Shown: positions 1 to 14,029 of the stretch, one piece after another
Layout of the letters: every line of letters begins with the position of its first letter
How positions within the stretch are numbered: the first letter of the stretch is position 1
Source: Metaphire vulgaris
Lineage: Eukaryota; Annelida; Clitellata; Crassiclitellata; Megascolecidae
DNA length: 64,000 nucleotides
Assembly (NCBI GenBank): GCA_018105865.1
Contig: CM030862.1
Coordinates: 620,001-684,000, forward strand
Reading direction: 5' to 3'
The notes under the pieces: generated by a model
What the model was told of the DNA's origin: nothing
What the model saw: only the letters and a program-made list of their open reading frames with translations
The model's database searches: none
Position numbers and translations under genes: made by a program

Positions 1-3000
1 AAGGGCGTGAGAGTTATCAAACATCTAATTGCAGATTCTTGGAGGACATATAAGGGTCTTGAAATGGTATGAGTTTCAAGATAATCGGAGGACACAAAAT
101 TTTTCCGATCAAAAAAACCCTGGACTAACCATCACGAAATTTTGAGAAATTTGACGAAAAATTCATGTCCGAAATTCGCTCATATATCGCATTAGAATTG
201 TAGGGGGCCTTCTACTGATGCCTTTGCACCATAAATTTTGGCCAAATTCGCCCTTAAGCTGTCGATTTTTCTATTAAAACGATTTCTAAGCATTCTCTTA
301 GTATAGATGACAAAGGCTATATAAAAATTAGTAAAAAATCGAAGGGCCTGAGAGTTATCAAACATCTAATTGCAGATTCTTGGAGGACATATAAGGGTCT
401 TGAAATGGTATGAGTTTCAAGATAATCGGAGGACACAAAATTTTTCCGATCAAAAAAACCCTGGACTAACCATCACGAAATTTTGAGAAATTTGACGAAA
501 AATTCATGTCCGAAATTCGCTCATATATCGCATTAGAATTGTAGGGGGCCTTCTACTGATGCCTTTGCACCAGAAATTTTGGCCAAATTCGCCCTTAAGC
601 TGTCGATTTTTCTATTAAAACGATTTCTAGCATTCTCTTAGTATAGATGACAAAGGCTATATAAAAATTAGTAAAAATCGAAGGGCCTGAGAGTTATCAA
701 ACATCCAATTGCAGATTCTTGGAGGACATATAAGGGTCTTGAAATGGTATGAGTTTCAAGATAATCGGAGGACACAAAATTTTTCCGATCAAAAAAACCT
801 GGACTAACCATCACGAAATTTTGAGAAATTTGACGAAAAATTCATGTCCGAAATTCGCTCATATATCGCATTAGAATTGTAGGGGCCTTCTACTGATGCC
901 TTTGCACCAGAAATTTAGGCCAAATTCGCCCTTAAGCTGTCGATTTTTCTATTAAAACGATTTCTAGCATTCTCTTAGTATAGATGACAAAGGCTATATA
1001 AAAATTAGTAAAAATCGAAGGGCCTGAAAGTTATCAAACATCCAATTGCAGATTCTTGGAGGACATATAAGGGTCTTGAAATGGTATGAGTTTCAAGATA
1101 ATCGGAGGACACAAAATTTTTCCGATCAAAAAAACCTGGACTAACCATCACGAAATTTTGAGAAATTTGACGAAAAATTCATGTCCGAAATTCGCTCATA
1201 TATCGCATTAGAATTGTAGGGGCCTTCTACTGATGCCTTTGCACCAGAAATTTTGGCCAAATTCGCCCTTAAGCTGTCGATTTTTCTATTAAAACGATTT
1301 CTAGCATTCTCTTAGTATAGATGACAAAGGCTATATAAAAATTAGTAAAAAATGGAAGGGCGTGAGAGTTATCAAACATCTAATTGCAGATTCTTGGAGG
1401 ACATATAAGGGTCTTGAAATGGTATGAGTTTCAAGATAATCGGAGGACACAAAATTTTTCCGATCAAAAAAACCTGGACTAACCATCACGAAATTTTGAG
1501 AAATTTGACGAAAAATTCATGTCAGAAATTCGCTCATATATCGCATTAGAATTGTAGGGGGCCTTCTACTGATGCCTTTGCACCAGAAATTTAGGCCAAA
1601 TTCGCCCTTAAGCTGTCGATTTTTCTATTAAAACGATTTCTAAGCATTCTCTTAGTATAGATGACAAAGGCTATATAAAAATTAGTAAAAAATCGAAGGG
1701 CGTGAGAGTTATCAAACATCTAATTGCAGATTCTTGGAGGACATATAAGGGTCTTGAAATGGTATGAGTTTCAAGATAATCGGAGGACACAAAATTTTTC
1801 CGATCAAAAAAACCCTGGACTAACCATCACGAAATTTTGAGAAATTTGACGAAAAATTCATGTCCGAAATTCGCTCATATATCGCATTAGAATTGTAGGG
1901 GCCTTCTACTGATGCCTTTGCACCATAAATTTTGGCCAAATTCGCCCTTAAGCTGTCGATTTTTTTCTATTAAAACGATTTCTAAGCATTCTCTTAGTAT
2001 AGATGACAAAGGCTATATAAAAATTAGTAAAAATCGAAGGGCCTGAGAGTTATCAAACATCTAATTGCAGATTCTTGGAGGACATATAAGGTCTTGAAAT
2101 GGTATGAGTTTCAAGATAATCGGAGGACACAAAATTTTTCCGATCAAAAAAACCTGGACTAACCATCACGAAATTTTGAGAAATTTGACGAAAAATTCAT
2201 GTCCGAAATTCGCTCATATATCGCATTAGAATTGTAGGGGCCTTCTACTGATGCCTTTGCACCATAAATTTTGGCCAAATTCGCCCTTAAGCTGTCGATT
2301 TTTCTATTAAAACGATTTCTAAGCATTCTCTTAGTATAGATGACAAAGGCTATATAAAAATTAGTAAAAAATCGAAGGGCGTGAGAGTTATCAAACATCT
2401 AATTGCAGATTCTTGGAGGACATATAAGGGTCTTGAAATGGTATGAGTTTCAAGATAATCGGAGGACACAAAATTTTTCCGATCAAAAACCCTGGACTAA
2501 CCATCACGAAATTTTGAGAAATTTGACGAAAAATTCATGTCCGAAATTCGCTCATATATCGCATTAGAATTGTAGGGGCCTTCTACTGATGCCTTTGCAC
2601 CATAAATTTTGGCCAAATTCGCCCTTAAGCTGTCGATTTTTCTATTAAAACGATTTCTAAGCATTCTCTTAGTATAGATGACAAAGGCTATATAAAAATT
2701 AGTAAAAAATCGAAGGGCCTTAGAGTTATCAAACATCTAATTGCAGATTCTTGGAGGACATATAAGGGTCTTGAAATGGTATGAGTTTCAAGATAATCGG
2801 AGGACACAAAATTTTTCCGATCAAAAAAACCCTGGACTAACCATCACGAAATTTTGAGAAATTTGACGAAAAATTCATGTCCGAAATTCGCTCATATATC
2901 GCATTAGAATTGTAGGGGCCTTCTACTGATGCCTTTGCACCAGAAATTTTGGCCAAATTCGCCCTTAAGCTGTCGATTTTTCTATTAAAACGATTTCTAG

Positions 3001-3051
3001 CATTCTCTTAGTATAGATGACAAAGGCTATATAAAAATTAGTAAAAAATCG

Positions 3052-6000
3052 AAGGGCCTGAGAGTTATCAAACATCCAATTGCAGATTCTTGGAGGACAT
3101 ATAAGGGTCTTGAAATGGTATGAGTTTCAAGATAATCGGAGGACACAAAATTTTTCCGATCAAAAAAACCCTGGACTAACCATCACGAAATTTTGAGAAA
3201 TTTGACGAAAAATTCATGTCCGAAATTCGCTCATATATCGCATTAGAATTGTAGGGGCCTTCTACTGATGCCTTTGCACCAGAAATTTAGGCCAAATTCG
3301 CCCTTAATTATAAGCTGTCGATTTTTCTATTAAAACGATTTCTAGCATTCTCTTAGTATAGATGACAAAGGCTATATAAAAATTAGTAAAAAATCGAAGG
3401 GCCTGAAAGTTATCAAACATCCAATTGCAGATTCTTGGAGGACATATAAGGGTCTTGAAATGGTATGAGTTTCAAGATAATCGGAGGACACAAAATTTTT
3501 CCGATCAAAAAAACCCTGGACTAACCATCACGAAATTTTGAGAAATTTGACGAAAAATTCATGTCCGAAATTCGCTCATATATCGCATTAGAATTGTAGG
3601 GGGCCTTCTACTGATGCCTTTGCACCAGAAATTTTGGCCAAATTCGCCCTTAAGCTGTCGATTTTTCTATTAAAACGATTTCTAGCATTCTCTTAGTATA
3701 GATGACAAAGGCTATATAAAAATTAGTAAAAAATGGAAGGGCGTGAGAGTTATCAAACATCTAATTGCAGATTCTTGGAGGACATATAAGGGTCTTGAAA
3801 TGGTATGAGTTTCAAGATAATCGGAGGACACAAAATTTTTCCGATCAAAAAAACCCTGGACTAACCATCACGAAATTTTGAGAAATTTGACGAAAAATTC
3901 ATGTCAGAAATTCGCTCATATATCGCATTAGAATTGTAGGGGCCTTCTACTGATGCCTTTGCACCATAAATTTTGGCCAAATTCGCCCCTTAAGCTGTCG
4001 ATTTTTCTATTAAAACGATTTCTAAGCATTCTCTTAGTATAGATGACAAAGGCTATATAAAAATTAGTAAAAATCGAAGGGCCTGAGAGTTATCAAACAT
4101 CTAATTGCAGATTCTTGGAGGACATATAAGGGTCTTGAAATGGTATGAGTTTCAAGATAATCGGAGGACACAAAATTTTTCCGATCAAAAAACCCTGGAC
4201 TAACCATCACGAAATTTTGAGAAATTTGACGAAAAATTCATGTCAGAAATTCGCTCATATATCGCATTAGAATTGTAGGGGCCTTCTACTGATGCCTTTG
4301 CACCATAAATTTTGGCCAAATTCGCCCTTAAGCTGTCGATTTTTCTATTAAAACGATTTCTAAGCATTCTCTTAGTATAGATGACAAAGGCTATATAAAA
4401 ATTAGTAAAAATCGAAGGGCCTGAGAGTTATCAAACATCTAATTGCAGATTCTTGGAGGACATATAAGGGTCTTGAAATGGTATGAGTTTCAAGATAATC
4501 GGAGGACACAAAATTTTTCCGATCAAAAAAACCCTGGACTAACCATCACGAAATTTTGAGAAATTTGACGAAAAATTCATGTCCGAAATTCGCTCATATA
4601 TCGCATTAGAATTGTAGGGGGCCTTCTACTGATGCCTTTGCACCAGAAATTTAGGCCAAATTCGCCCTTAAGCTGTCGATTTTTCTATTAAAACGATTTC
4701 TAAGCATTCTCTTAGTATAGATGACAAAGGCTATATAAAAATTAGTAAAAAATCGAAGGGCGTGAGAGTTATCAAACATCATCTAATTGCAGATTCTTGG
4801 AGGACATATAAGGGTCTTGAAATGGTATGAGTTTCAAGATAATCGGAGGACACAAAATTTTTCCGATCAAAAAAACCCTGGACTAACCATCACGAAATTT
4901 TGAGAAATTTGACGAAAAATTCATGTCCGAAATTCGCTCATATATCGCATTAGAATTGTAGGGGGCCTTCTACTGATGCCTTTGCACCAGAAATTTTGGC
5001 CAAATTCGCCCTTAAGCTGTCGATTTTTCTATTAAAACGATTTCTAGCATTCTCTTAGTATAGATGACAAAGGCTATATAAAAATTAGTAAAAAATCGAA
5101 GGGCCTGAGAGTTATCAAACATCCAATTGCAGATTCTTGGAGGACATATAAGGGTCTTGAAATGGTATGAGTTTCAAGATAATCGGAGGACACAAAATTT
5201 TTCCGATCAAAAACCCTGGACTAACCATCACGAAATTTTGAGAAATTTGACGAAAAATTCATGTCAGAAATTCGCTCATATATCGCATTAGAATTGTAGG
5301 GGCCTTCTACTGATGCCTTTGCACCATAAATTTTGGCCAAATTCGCCCTTAAGCTGTCGATTTTTTCTATTAAAACGATTTCTAAGCATTCTCTTAGTAT
5401 AGATGACAAAGGCTATATAAAAATTAGTAAAAAATCGAAGGGCCTGAGAGTTATCAAACAGCTAATTGCAGATTCTTGGAGGACATATAAGGGTCTTGAA
5501 ATGGTATGAGTTTCAAGATAATCGGAGGACACAAAATTTTTTACGATCAAAAAACCCTGGACTAACCATCACGAAATTTTGAGAAATTTGACGAAAAATT
5601 CATGTCAGAAATTCGCTCATATATCGCATTAGAATTGTAGGGGGCCTTCTACTGATGCCTTTGCACCATAAATTTTGGCCAAATTCGCCCTTAAGCTGTC
5701 GATTTTTCTATTAAAACGATTTCTAAGCATTCTCTTAGTATAGATGACAAAGGCTATATAAAAATTAGTAAAAAATCGAAGGGCCTGAGAGTTATCAAAC
5801 ATCTAATTGCAGATTCTTGGAGGACATATAAGGGTCTTGAAATGGTATGAGTTTCAAGATAATCGGAGGACACAAAATTTTTCCGATCAAAAAAACCCTG
5901 GACTAACCATCACGAAATTTTGAGAAATTTGACGAAAAATTCATGTCCGAAATTCGCTCATATATCGCATTAGAATTGTAGGGGGCCTTCTACTGATGCC

Positions 6001-7470
6001 TTTGCACCAGAAATTTAGGCCAAATTCGCCCTTAAGCTGTCGATTTTTCTATTAAAACGATTTCTAAGCATTCTCTTAGTATAGATGACAAAGGCTATAT
6101 AAAAATTAGTAAAAAATCGAAGGGCGTGAGAGTTATCAAACATCTAATTGCAGATTCTTGGAGGACATATAAGGGTCTTGAAATGGTATGAGTTTCAAGA
6201 TAATCGGAGGACACAAAATTTTTCCGATCAAAAAAACCTGGACTAACCATCACGAAATTTTGAGAAATTTGACGAAAAATTCATGTCCGAAATTCGCTCA
6301 TATATCGCATTAGAATTGTAGGGGCCTTCTACTGATGCCTTTGCACCAGAAATTTTGGCCAAATTCGCCCTTAAGCTGTCGATTTTTCTATTAAAACGAT
6401 TTCTAGCATTCTCTTAGTATAGATGACAAAGGCTATATAAAAATTAGTAAAAATCGAAGGGCCTGAGAGTTATCAAACATCCAATTGCAGATTCTTGGAG
6501 GACATATAAGGGTCTTGAAATGGTATGAGTTTCAAGATAATCGGAGGACACAAAATTTTTCCGATCAAAAAAACCTGGACTAACCATCACGAAATTTTGA
6601 GAAATTTGACGAAAAATTCATGTCCGAAATTCGCTCATATATCGCATTAGAATTGTAGGGGCCTTTCTACTGATGCCTTTGCACCAGAAATTTAGGCCAA
6701 ATTCGCCCTTAAGCTGTCGATTTTTCTATTAAAACGATTTCTAGCATTCTCTTAGTATAGATGACAAAGGCTATATAAAAATTAGTAAAAATCGAAGGGC
6801 CTGAGAGTTATCAAACATCCAATTGCAGATTCTTGGAGGACATATAAGGGTCTTGAAATGGTATGAGTTTCAAGATAATCGGAGGACACAAAATTTTTCC
6901 GATCAAAAAAACCCTGGACTAACCATCACGAAATTTTGAGAAATTTGACGAAAAATTCATGTCCGAAATTCGCTCATATATCGCATTAGAATTGTAGGGG
7001 GCCTTCTACTGATGCCTTTGCACCAGAAATTTTGGCCAAATTCGCCCTTAAGCTGTCGATTTTTCTATTAAAACGATTTCTAGCATTCTCTTAGTATAGA
7101 TGACAAAGGCTATATAAAAATTAGTAAAAAATGGAAGGGCGTGAGAGTTATCAAACATCTAATTGCAGATTCTTGGAGGACATATAAGGGTCTTGAAATG
7201 GTATGAGTTTCAAGATAATCGGAGGACACAAAATTTTTCCGATCAAAAAAACCTGGACTAACCATCACGAAATTTTGAGAAATTTGACGAAAATTCATGT
7301 CCGAAATTCGCTCATATATCGCATTAGAATTGTAGGGGCCTTCTACTGATGCCTTTGCACCAGAAATTTTGGCCAAATTCGCCCTTAAGCTGTCGATTTT
7401 TCTATTAAAACGATTTCTAGCATTCTCTTAGTATAGATGACAAAGGCTATATAAAAATTAGTAAAAAATC
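3052..7470. repeat. Higher-order repeat copy 1 (13 monomers)
   Basis: Thirteen monomers whose variant order is repeated in the next block. Markers are a 5-bp insertion in the CCCTTAATTATAAGCTG string near 3301, GGGCCTGAAAG near 3397, AATGGAAGGGCGTG near 3732, and CAGCTAATTG with TTTTTTACGATC near 5459-5545. Each marker recurs about 4.42 kb later. Confidence 0.85.
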
Positions 7471-10400
7471 GAAGGGCCTGAGAGTTATCAAACATCCAAT
7501 TGCAGATTCTTGGAGGACATATAAGGGTCTTGAAATGGTATGAGTTTCAAGATAATCGGAGGACACAAAATTTTTCCGATCAAAAAAACCCTGGACTAAC
7601 CATCACGAAATTTTGAGAAATTTGACGAAAAATTCATGTCCGAAATTCGCTCATATATCGCATTAGAATTGTAGGGGGCCTTCTACTGATGCCTTTGCAC
7701 CAGAAATTTAGGCCAAATTCGCCCTTAATTATAAGCTGTCGATTTTTCTATTAAAACGATTTCTAGCATTCTCTTAGTATAGATGACAAAGGCTATATAA
7801 AAATTAGTAAAAAATCGAAGGGCCTGAAAGTTATCAAACATCCAATTGCAGATTCTTGGAGGACATATAAGGGTCTTGAAATGGTATGAGTTTCAAGATA
7901 ATCGGAGGACACAAAATTTTTCCGATCAAAAAACCCTGGACTAACCATCACGAAATTTTGAGAAATTTGACGAAAAATTCATGTCCGAAATTCGCTCATA
8001 TATCGCATTAGAATTGTAGGGGGCCTTCTACTGATGCCTTTGCACCAGAAATTTTGGCCAAATTCGCCCTTAAGCTGTCGATTTTTCTATTAAAACGATT
8101 TCTAGCATTCTCTTAGTATAGATGACAAAGGCTATATAAAAATTAGTAAAAAATGGAAGGGCGTGAGAGTTATCAAACATCTAATTGCAGATTCTTGGAG
8201 GACATATAAGGGTCTTGAAATGGTATGAGTTTCAAGATAATCGGAGGACACAAAATTTTTCCGATCAAAAAAACCCTGGACTAACCATCACGAAATTTTG
8301 AGAAATTTGACGAAAAATTCATGTCAGAAATTCGCTCATATATCGCATTAGAATTGTAGGGGGCCTTCTACTGATGCCTTTGCACCATAAATTTTGGCCA
8401 AATTCGCCCTTAAGCTGTCGATTTTTCTATTAAAACGATTTCTAAGCATTCTCTTAGTATAGATGACAAAGGCTATATAAAAATTAGTAAAAAATCGAAG
8501 GGCCTGAGAGTTATCAAACATCTAATTGCAGATTCTTGGAGGACATATAAGGGTCTTGAAATGGTATGAGTTTCAAGATAATCGGAGGACACAAAATTTT
8601 TCCGATCAAAAAAACCCTGGACTAACCATCACGAAATTTTGAGAAATTTGACGAAAAATTCATGTCAGAAATTCGCTCATATATCGCATTAGAATTGTAG
8701 GGGGCCTTCTACTGATGCCTTTGCACCATAAATTTTGGCCAAATTCGCCCTTAAGCTGTCGATTTTTCTATTAAAACGATTTCTAAGCATTCTCTTAGTA
8801 TAGATGACAAAGGCTATATAAAAATTAGTAAAAATCAGAAGGGCCTGAGAGTTATCAAACATCTAATTGCAGATTCTTGGAGGACATATAAGGGTCTTGA
8901 AATGGTATGAGTTTCAAGATAATCGGAGGACACAAAATTTTTCCGATCAAAAAAACCTGGACTAACCATCACGAAATTTTGAGAAATTTGACGAAAAATT
9001 CATGTCCGAAATTCGCTCATATATCGCATTAGAATTGTAGGGGCCTTCTACTGATGCCTTTGCACCAGAAATTTAGGCCAAATTCGCCCTTAAGCTGTCG
9101 ATTTTTCTATTAAAACGATTTCTAAGCATTCTCTTAGTATAGATGACAAAGGCTATATAAAAATTAGTAAAAAATCGAAGGGCGTGAGAGTTATCAAACA
9201 TCTAATTGCAGATTCTTGGAGGACATATAAGGGTCTTGAAATGGTATGAGTTTCAAGATAATCGGAGGACACAAAATTTTTCCGATCAAAAAACCCTGGA
9301 CTAACCATCACGAAATTTTGAGAAATTTGACGAAAAATTCATGTCCGAAATTCGCTCATATATCGCATTAGAATTGTAGGGGGCCTTCTACTGATGCCTT
9401 TGCACCAGAAATTTTGGCCAAATTCGCCCTTAAGCTGTCGATTTTTCTATTAAAACGATTTCTAGCATTCTCTTAGTATAGATGACAAAGGCTATATAAA
9501 AATTAGTAAAAAATCGAAGGGCCTGAGAGTTATCAAACATCCAATTGCAGATTCTTGGAGGACATATAAGGGTCTTGAAATGGTATGAGTTTCAAGATAA
9601 TCGGAGGACACAAAATTTTTCCGATCAAAAAAACCCTGGACTAACCATCACGAAATTTTGAGAAATTTGACGAAAAAAATTCATGTCAGAAATTCGCTCA
9701 TATATCGCATTAGAATTGTAGGGGGCCTTCTACTGATGCCTTTGCACCATAAATTTTGGCCAAATTCGCCCTTAAGCTGTCGATTTTTCTATTAAAACGA
9801 TTTCTAAGCATTCTCTTAGTATAGATGACAAAGGCTATATAAAAATTAGTAAAAAATCGAAGGGCCTGAGAGTTATCAAACAGCTAATTGCAGATTCTTG
9901 GAGGACATATAAGGGTCTTGAAATGGTATGAGTTTCAAGATAATCGGAGGACACAAAATTTTTACGATCAAAAAAACCCTGGACTAACCATCACGAAATT
10001 TTGAGAAATTTGACGAAAAATTCATGTCAGAAATTCGCTCATATATCGCATTAGAATTGTAGGGGGCCTTCTACTGATGCCTTTGCACCATAAATTTTGG
10101 CCAAATTCGCCCTTAAGCTGTCGATTTTTCTATTAAAACGATTTCTAAGCATTCTCTTAGTATAGATGACAAAGGCTATATAAAAATTAGTAAAAATCAG
10201 AAGGGCCTGAGAGTTATCAAACATCTAATTGCAGATTCTTGGAGGACATATAAGGGTCTTGAAATGGTATGAGTTTCAAGATAATCGGAGGACACAAAAT
10301 TTTTCCGATCAAAAAAACCCTGGACTAACCATCACGAAATTTTGAGAAATTTGACGAAAAATTCATGTCCGAAATTCGCTCATATATCGCATTAGAATTG

Positions 10401-11555
10401 TAGGGGCCTTCTACTGATGCCTTTGCACCAGAAATTTAGGCCAAATTCGCCCTTAAGCTGTCGATTTTTCTATTAAAACGATTTCTAAGCATTCTCTTAG
10501 TATAGATGACAAAGGCTATATAAAAATTAGTAAAAATCGAAGGGCGTGAGAGTTATCAAACATCTAATTGCAGATTCTTGGAGGACATATATATAAAGGT
10601 CTTGAAATGGTATGAGTTTCAAGATAATCGGAGGACACAAAATTTTTCCGATCAAAAAACCCTGGACTAACCATCACGAAATTTTGAGAAATTTGACGAA
10701 AAATTCATGTCCGAAATTCGCTCATATATCGCATTAGAATTGTAGGGGGCCTTCTACTGATGCCTTTGCACCAGAAATTTTGGCCAAATTCGCCCTTAAG
10801 CTGTCGATTTTTCTATTAAAACGATTTCTAGCATTCTCTTAGTATAGATGACAAAGGCTATATAAAAATTAGTAAAAATCGAAGGGCCTGAGAGTTATCA
10901 AACATCCAATTGCAGATTCTTGGAGGACATATAAGGGTCTTGAAATGGTATGAGTTTCAAGATAATCGGAGGACACAAAATTTTTCCGATCAAAAACCCT
11001 GGACTAACCATCACGAAATTTTGAGAAATTTGACGAAAAATTCATGTCCGAAATTTCGCTCATATATCGCATTAGAATTGTAGGGGCCTTCTACTGATGC
11101 CTTTGCACCAGAAATTTAGGCCAAATTCGCCCTTAAGCTGTCGATTTTTCTATTAAAACGATTTCTAGCATTCTCTTAGTATAGATGACAAAGGCTATAT
11201 AAAAATTAGTAAAAATCGAAGGGCCTGAGAGTTATCAAACATCCAATTGCAGATTCTTGGAGGACATATAAGGGTCTTGAAATGGTATGAGTTTCAAGAT
11301 AATCGGAGGACACAAAATTTTTCCGATCAAAAAAACCTGGACTAACCATCACGAAATTTTGAGAAATTTGACGAAAAATTCATGTCCGAAATTCGCTCAT
11401 ATATCGCATTAGAATTGTAGGGGCCTTCTACTGATGCCTTTGCACCAGAAATTTTGGCCAAATTCGCCCTTAAGCTGTCGATTTTTCTATTAAAACGATT
11501 TCTAGCATTCTCTTAGTATAGATGACAAAGGCTATATAAAAATTAGTAAAAATGG
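7471..11555. repeat. Higher-order repeat copy 2 (12 monomers in register)
   Basis: This block repeats the monomer order of 3052-7470. The 5-bp insertion recurs near 7730, GGGCCTGAAAG near 7819, AATGGAAGGGCGTG near 8152 and CAGCTAATTG with TTTTACGATC near 9882-9966. The register is lost after the twelfth monomer: the units from 11556 and 11896 resemble those from 8157 and 8498 instead. Confidence 0.8.
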
Positions 11556-12477
11556 AAGGGCGTGAGAGTTATCAAACATCTAATTGCAGATTCTTGGAGG
11601 ACATATAAGGGTCTTGAAATGGTATGAGTTTCAAGATAATCGGAGGACACAAAATTTTTCCGATCAAAAAAACCCTGGACTAACCATCACGAAATTTTGA
11701 GAAATTTGACGAAAAATTCATGTCAGAAATTCGCTCATATATCGCATTAGAATTGTAGGGGCCTTCTACTGATGCCTTTGCACCATAAATTTTGGCCAAA
11801 TTCGCCCTTAAGCTGTCGATTTTTCTATTAAAACGATTTCTAAGCATTCTCTTAGTATAGATGACAAAGGCTATATAAAAATTAGTAAAAATCGAAGGGC
11901 CTGAGAGTTATCAAACATCTAATTGCAGATTCTTGGAGGACATATAAGGGTCTTGAAATGGTATGAGTTTCAAGATAATCGGAGGACACAAAATTTTTCC
12001 GATCAAAAAACCTGGACTAACCATCACGAAATTTTGAGAAATTTGACGAAAAATTCATGTCAGAAATTCGCTCATATATCGCATTAGAATTGTAGGGGGC
12101 CTTCTACTGATGCCTTTGCACCATAAATTTTGGCCAAATTCGCCCTTAAGCTGTCGATTTTTCTATTAAAACGATTTCTAAGCATTCTCTTAGTATAGAT
12201 GACAAAGGCTATATAAAAATTAGTAAAAAATCGAAGGGCCTGAGAGTTATCAAACATCTAATTGCAGATTCTTGGAGGACATATAAGGGTCTTGAAATGG
12301 TATGAGTTTCAAGATAATCGGAGGACACAAAATTTTTCCGATCAAAAAACCCATCACGAAATTTTGAGAAATTTGACGAAAAATTCATGTCCGAAATTCG
12401 CTCATATATCGCATTAGAATTGTAGGGGGCCTTCTACTGATGCCTTTGCACCAGAAATTTTGGCCAAATTCGCCCTT

Positions 12478-12780
12478 GAGCTGTCGATATTTCTATTAAA
12501 ACCTATACTCACAGTCTCCTTATTATAGAGGATAAATACTTGATAAAACTTTGCAATAGATCGAGGGTCGAGGGACCCGAAATATATCAAAAATCTAAAT
12601 GTACATTTATTATAGACATCGAATGGGCTTCGATTGGTGCGATTATAAAGAGACTCGCAAAGCAAAAGATACTGCGATTAACGAAACCTCGAACAGCCGT
12701 CGATTAAATTTTGGTGCGAATTTCTTGAGAATCGGCGTAGAAAAAATTTCGGCGATCCAAAAACACCTGAACTACCTTTA
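12478..12780. repeat. Diverged terminal satellite monomer
   Basis: After 12478 the sequence still follows the monomer but with many changes. CTGTCGATATTTCTATTAAA matches the monomer's CTGTCGATTTTTCTATTAAA, and ATCGAGG..GACCCGAAATATATCAAAAATCTAA matches ATCGAAGGGCCTGAGAGTTATCAAACATCTAA. It ends near AAACACCTGAACTACC, which matches AAACCCTGGACTAACC. The last clean monomer also has an 8-bp deletion near 12348. Confidence 0.75.
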
Positions 12781-12837
12781 TTAACTTGCACTTTGCGATG
12801 GTGGACAATTGAGTGCCTTGGTTACAAAGGAAGGGAC

Positions 12838-13083
12838 GGAAGATGGCAGAGTGGGTTACGTGCTGGAGCGTCAGGTTGACGGAGCGGGTTCAAGCCCCTT
12901 TAGTGCCCCTAGTGGATTTCACGCAGGCAGTAATGCCTCCTAAGCCTCTTGAAATCATGTTAAGTTAAGGTTGACGGCAGTCAAAAGTGACGAGCTGCCA
13001 ACTACGCCAGAGAAGCACTTGTTTGACAATACGACCAGGATAGGGCCTACGTCAATCCTGGGAATTAATATAATAATAATAAT
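12838..13083 (+). mobile_element. tRNA-derived SINE (family 1)
   Basis: A pol III A box (TGGCAGAGTGGG, 12844-12855) and B box (GGGTTCAAGCCCC, 12886-12898) are spaced as in a tRNA-derived SINE head. A body of about 160 bp follows and ends in a short (AAT)n tail. A second copy of the same family lies on the minus strand at about 49800-49905. Confidence 0.8.
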
Positions 13084-13141
13084 GTGATGTGATTTAAAGT
13101 GGTTTAGGCGGCTAAGTAAAGCCTGCGTGAAAAGGCTGTTC
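13084..13141 (+). repeat. Repeat module next to ATT/AAT microsatellite
   Basis: The string GTGGTTTAGGCGGCTAAGTA and its downstream flank follow directly on an (AAT)n run. Its reverse complement occurs at 53325-53374, again next to an ATT microsatellite. It is probably the end of another SINE or LINE family; no coding content is seen. Confidence 0.5.
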
Positions 13142-13421
13142 ATTGGATAATCCCATAGAGAAACTCACAAAGAATCCAGGCAAAGCGTTCCAAATCACTT
13201 AGCCACTTTATTGCAGCCGAATTATTATGATCGGTTGTCAATGTAGAAAATGAAGAAATTTCACACAGACGAAATGCCATATTAAAACACTTTGTGCTCG
13301 TCTCGTTCAAACTGCCTTGCTTCATTAAATATTTAATTAACAAAGTCTTCAAACAACCGCATTGACCGCAACGTTTAAAGCAACAATCCGACTGTGCTGT
13401 TCCTACCTAATATAAATGTTT

Positions 13422-13581
13422 CATTGGCGTAGCCACGGGGGGGGACGGGTTCCCCTATTCGGGCTGGGGCACAAAATTGAGATTTTTCGAGGGGAGGTAG
13501 CATCATCAAATGATTGTTAGACCCGAATCACCCGATAACGGCAAAGTGCCTCCCTATTCCAGAATCCTTGGTACGCCACTG
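13422..13581. mobile_element. Short non-autonomous hAT-like element
   Basis: The left end CATTGGCGTAGCCACGG and right end GGTACGCCACTG form degenerate terminal inverted repeats of the CAGTGGCGTAGCCA type. The 8-bp flanks AAATGTTT and AATTGCTT match at 6 of 8 positions. There is no coding capacity. Confidence 0.6.
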
Positions 13582-14029
13582 AATTGCTTATATTTATCAT
13601 GCATAAAACACTAGCATGGTAAACAGTTGGCAGAATTTCACTGCATTGCCGGTCTGTGTATCTGGTTACACCGCTTGTTAAGCGTAAGCTTGGTTAGCAA
13701 ACGAATATAAATAATATAATCAGTAAACATAACTATTCACTTGGACTAAATCTGTAACAACACAATGTTTGACTATTTATATATGCAGAATTATATTGCT
13801 GCACGATTCTGCAATGTAATAAAACATTTAAACAGCGCCTCCTTTGAACGATCACCTCAAGAGAGGTCATAATATGCTCCTAGCTGTGTAGGAAAAGGAG
13901 GGACTCCGTGGCTCAGTGACTATATTATGGCTATGTCAACGGAGAGCCATCATCATAGCTGCTTTCTGCCAGCTCATTAGCGGCAATAGCTGAACACGAA
14001 ACGTCTCAATCTATCGTTTTTCTGTTGTT

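Larger units (their letters stand above)
1..12477. repeat. Satellite array, ~339-bp monomer, about 37 copies
   Basis: Head-to-tail copies begin at about 1, 342, 681, 1018, 1356, 1696, 2037, 2376, 2714, 3052 and so on to 12236, each 336-348 bp long. Monomers differ by a few recurring variants: GGGCGTG or GGGCCTG at the start, CTAATTG or CCAATTG, GTCCGAA or GTCAGAA, CACCATAAATTTT or CACCAGAAATTT(T/A), and TTTCTAAGC or TTTCTAGC. The array runs off the left edge. Its period is about twice a nucleosomal repeat, a size common among centromeric or pericentromeric satellites; that role is inference. Short antisense reading frames recur in each monomer, but the period is not a stable multiple of three and they break often, so I do not call genes here. 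Confidence 0.98.

Noticed and set aside
2159..2736. Antisense 79-codon frames in satellite monomers
   Set aside because: They exist only because the monomer is repeated; single-base changes break them in most copies and the unit length is not a stable multiple of three.
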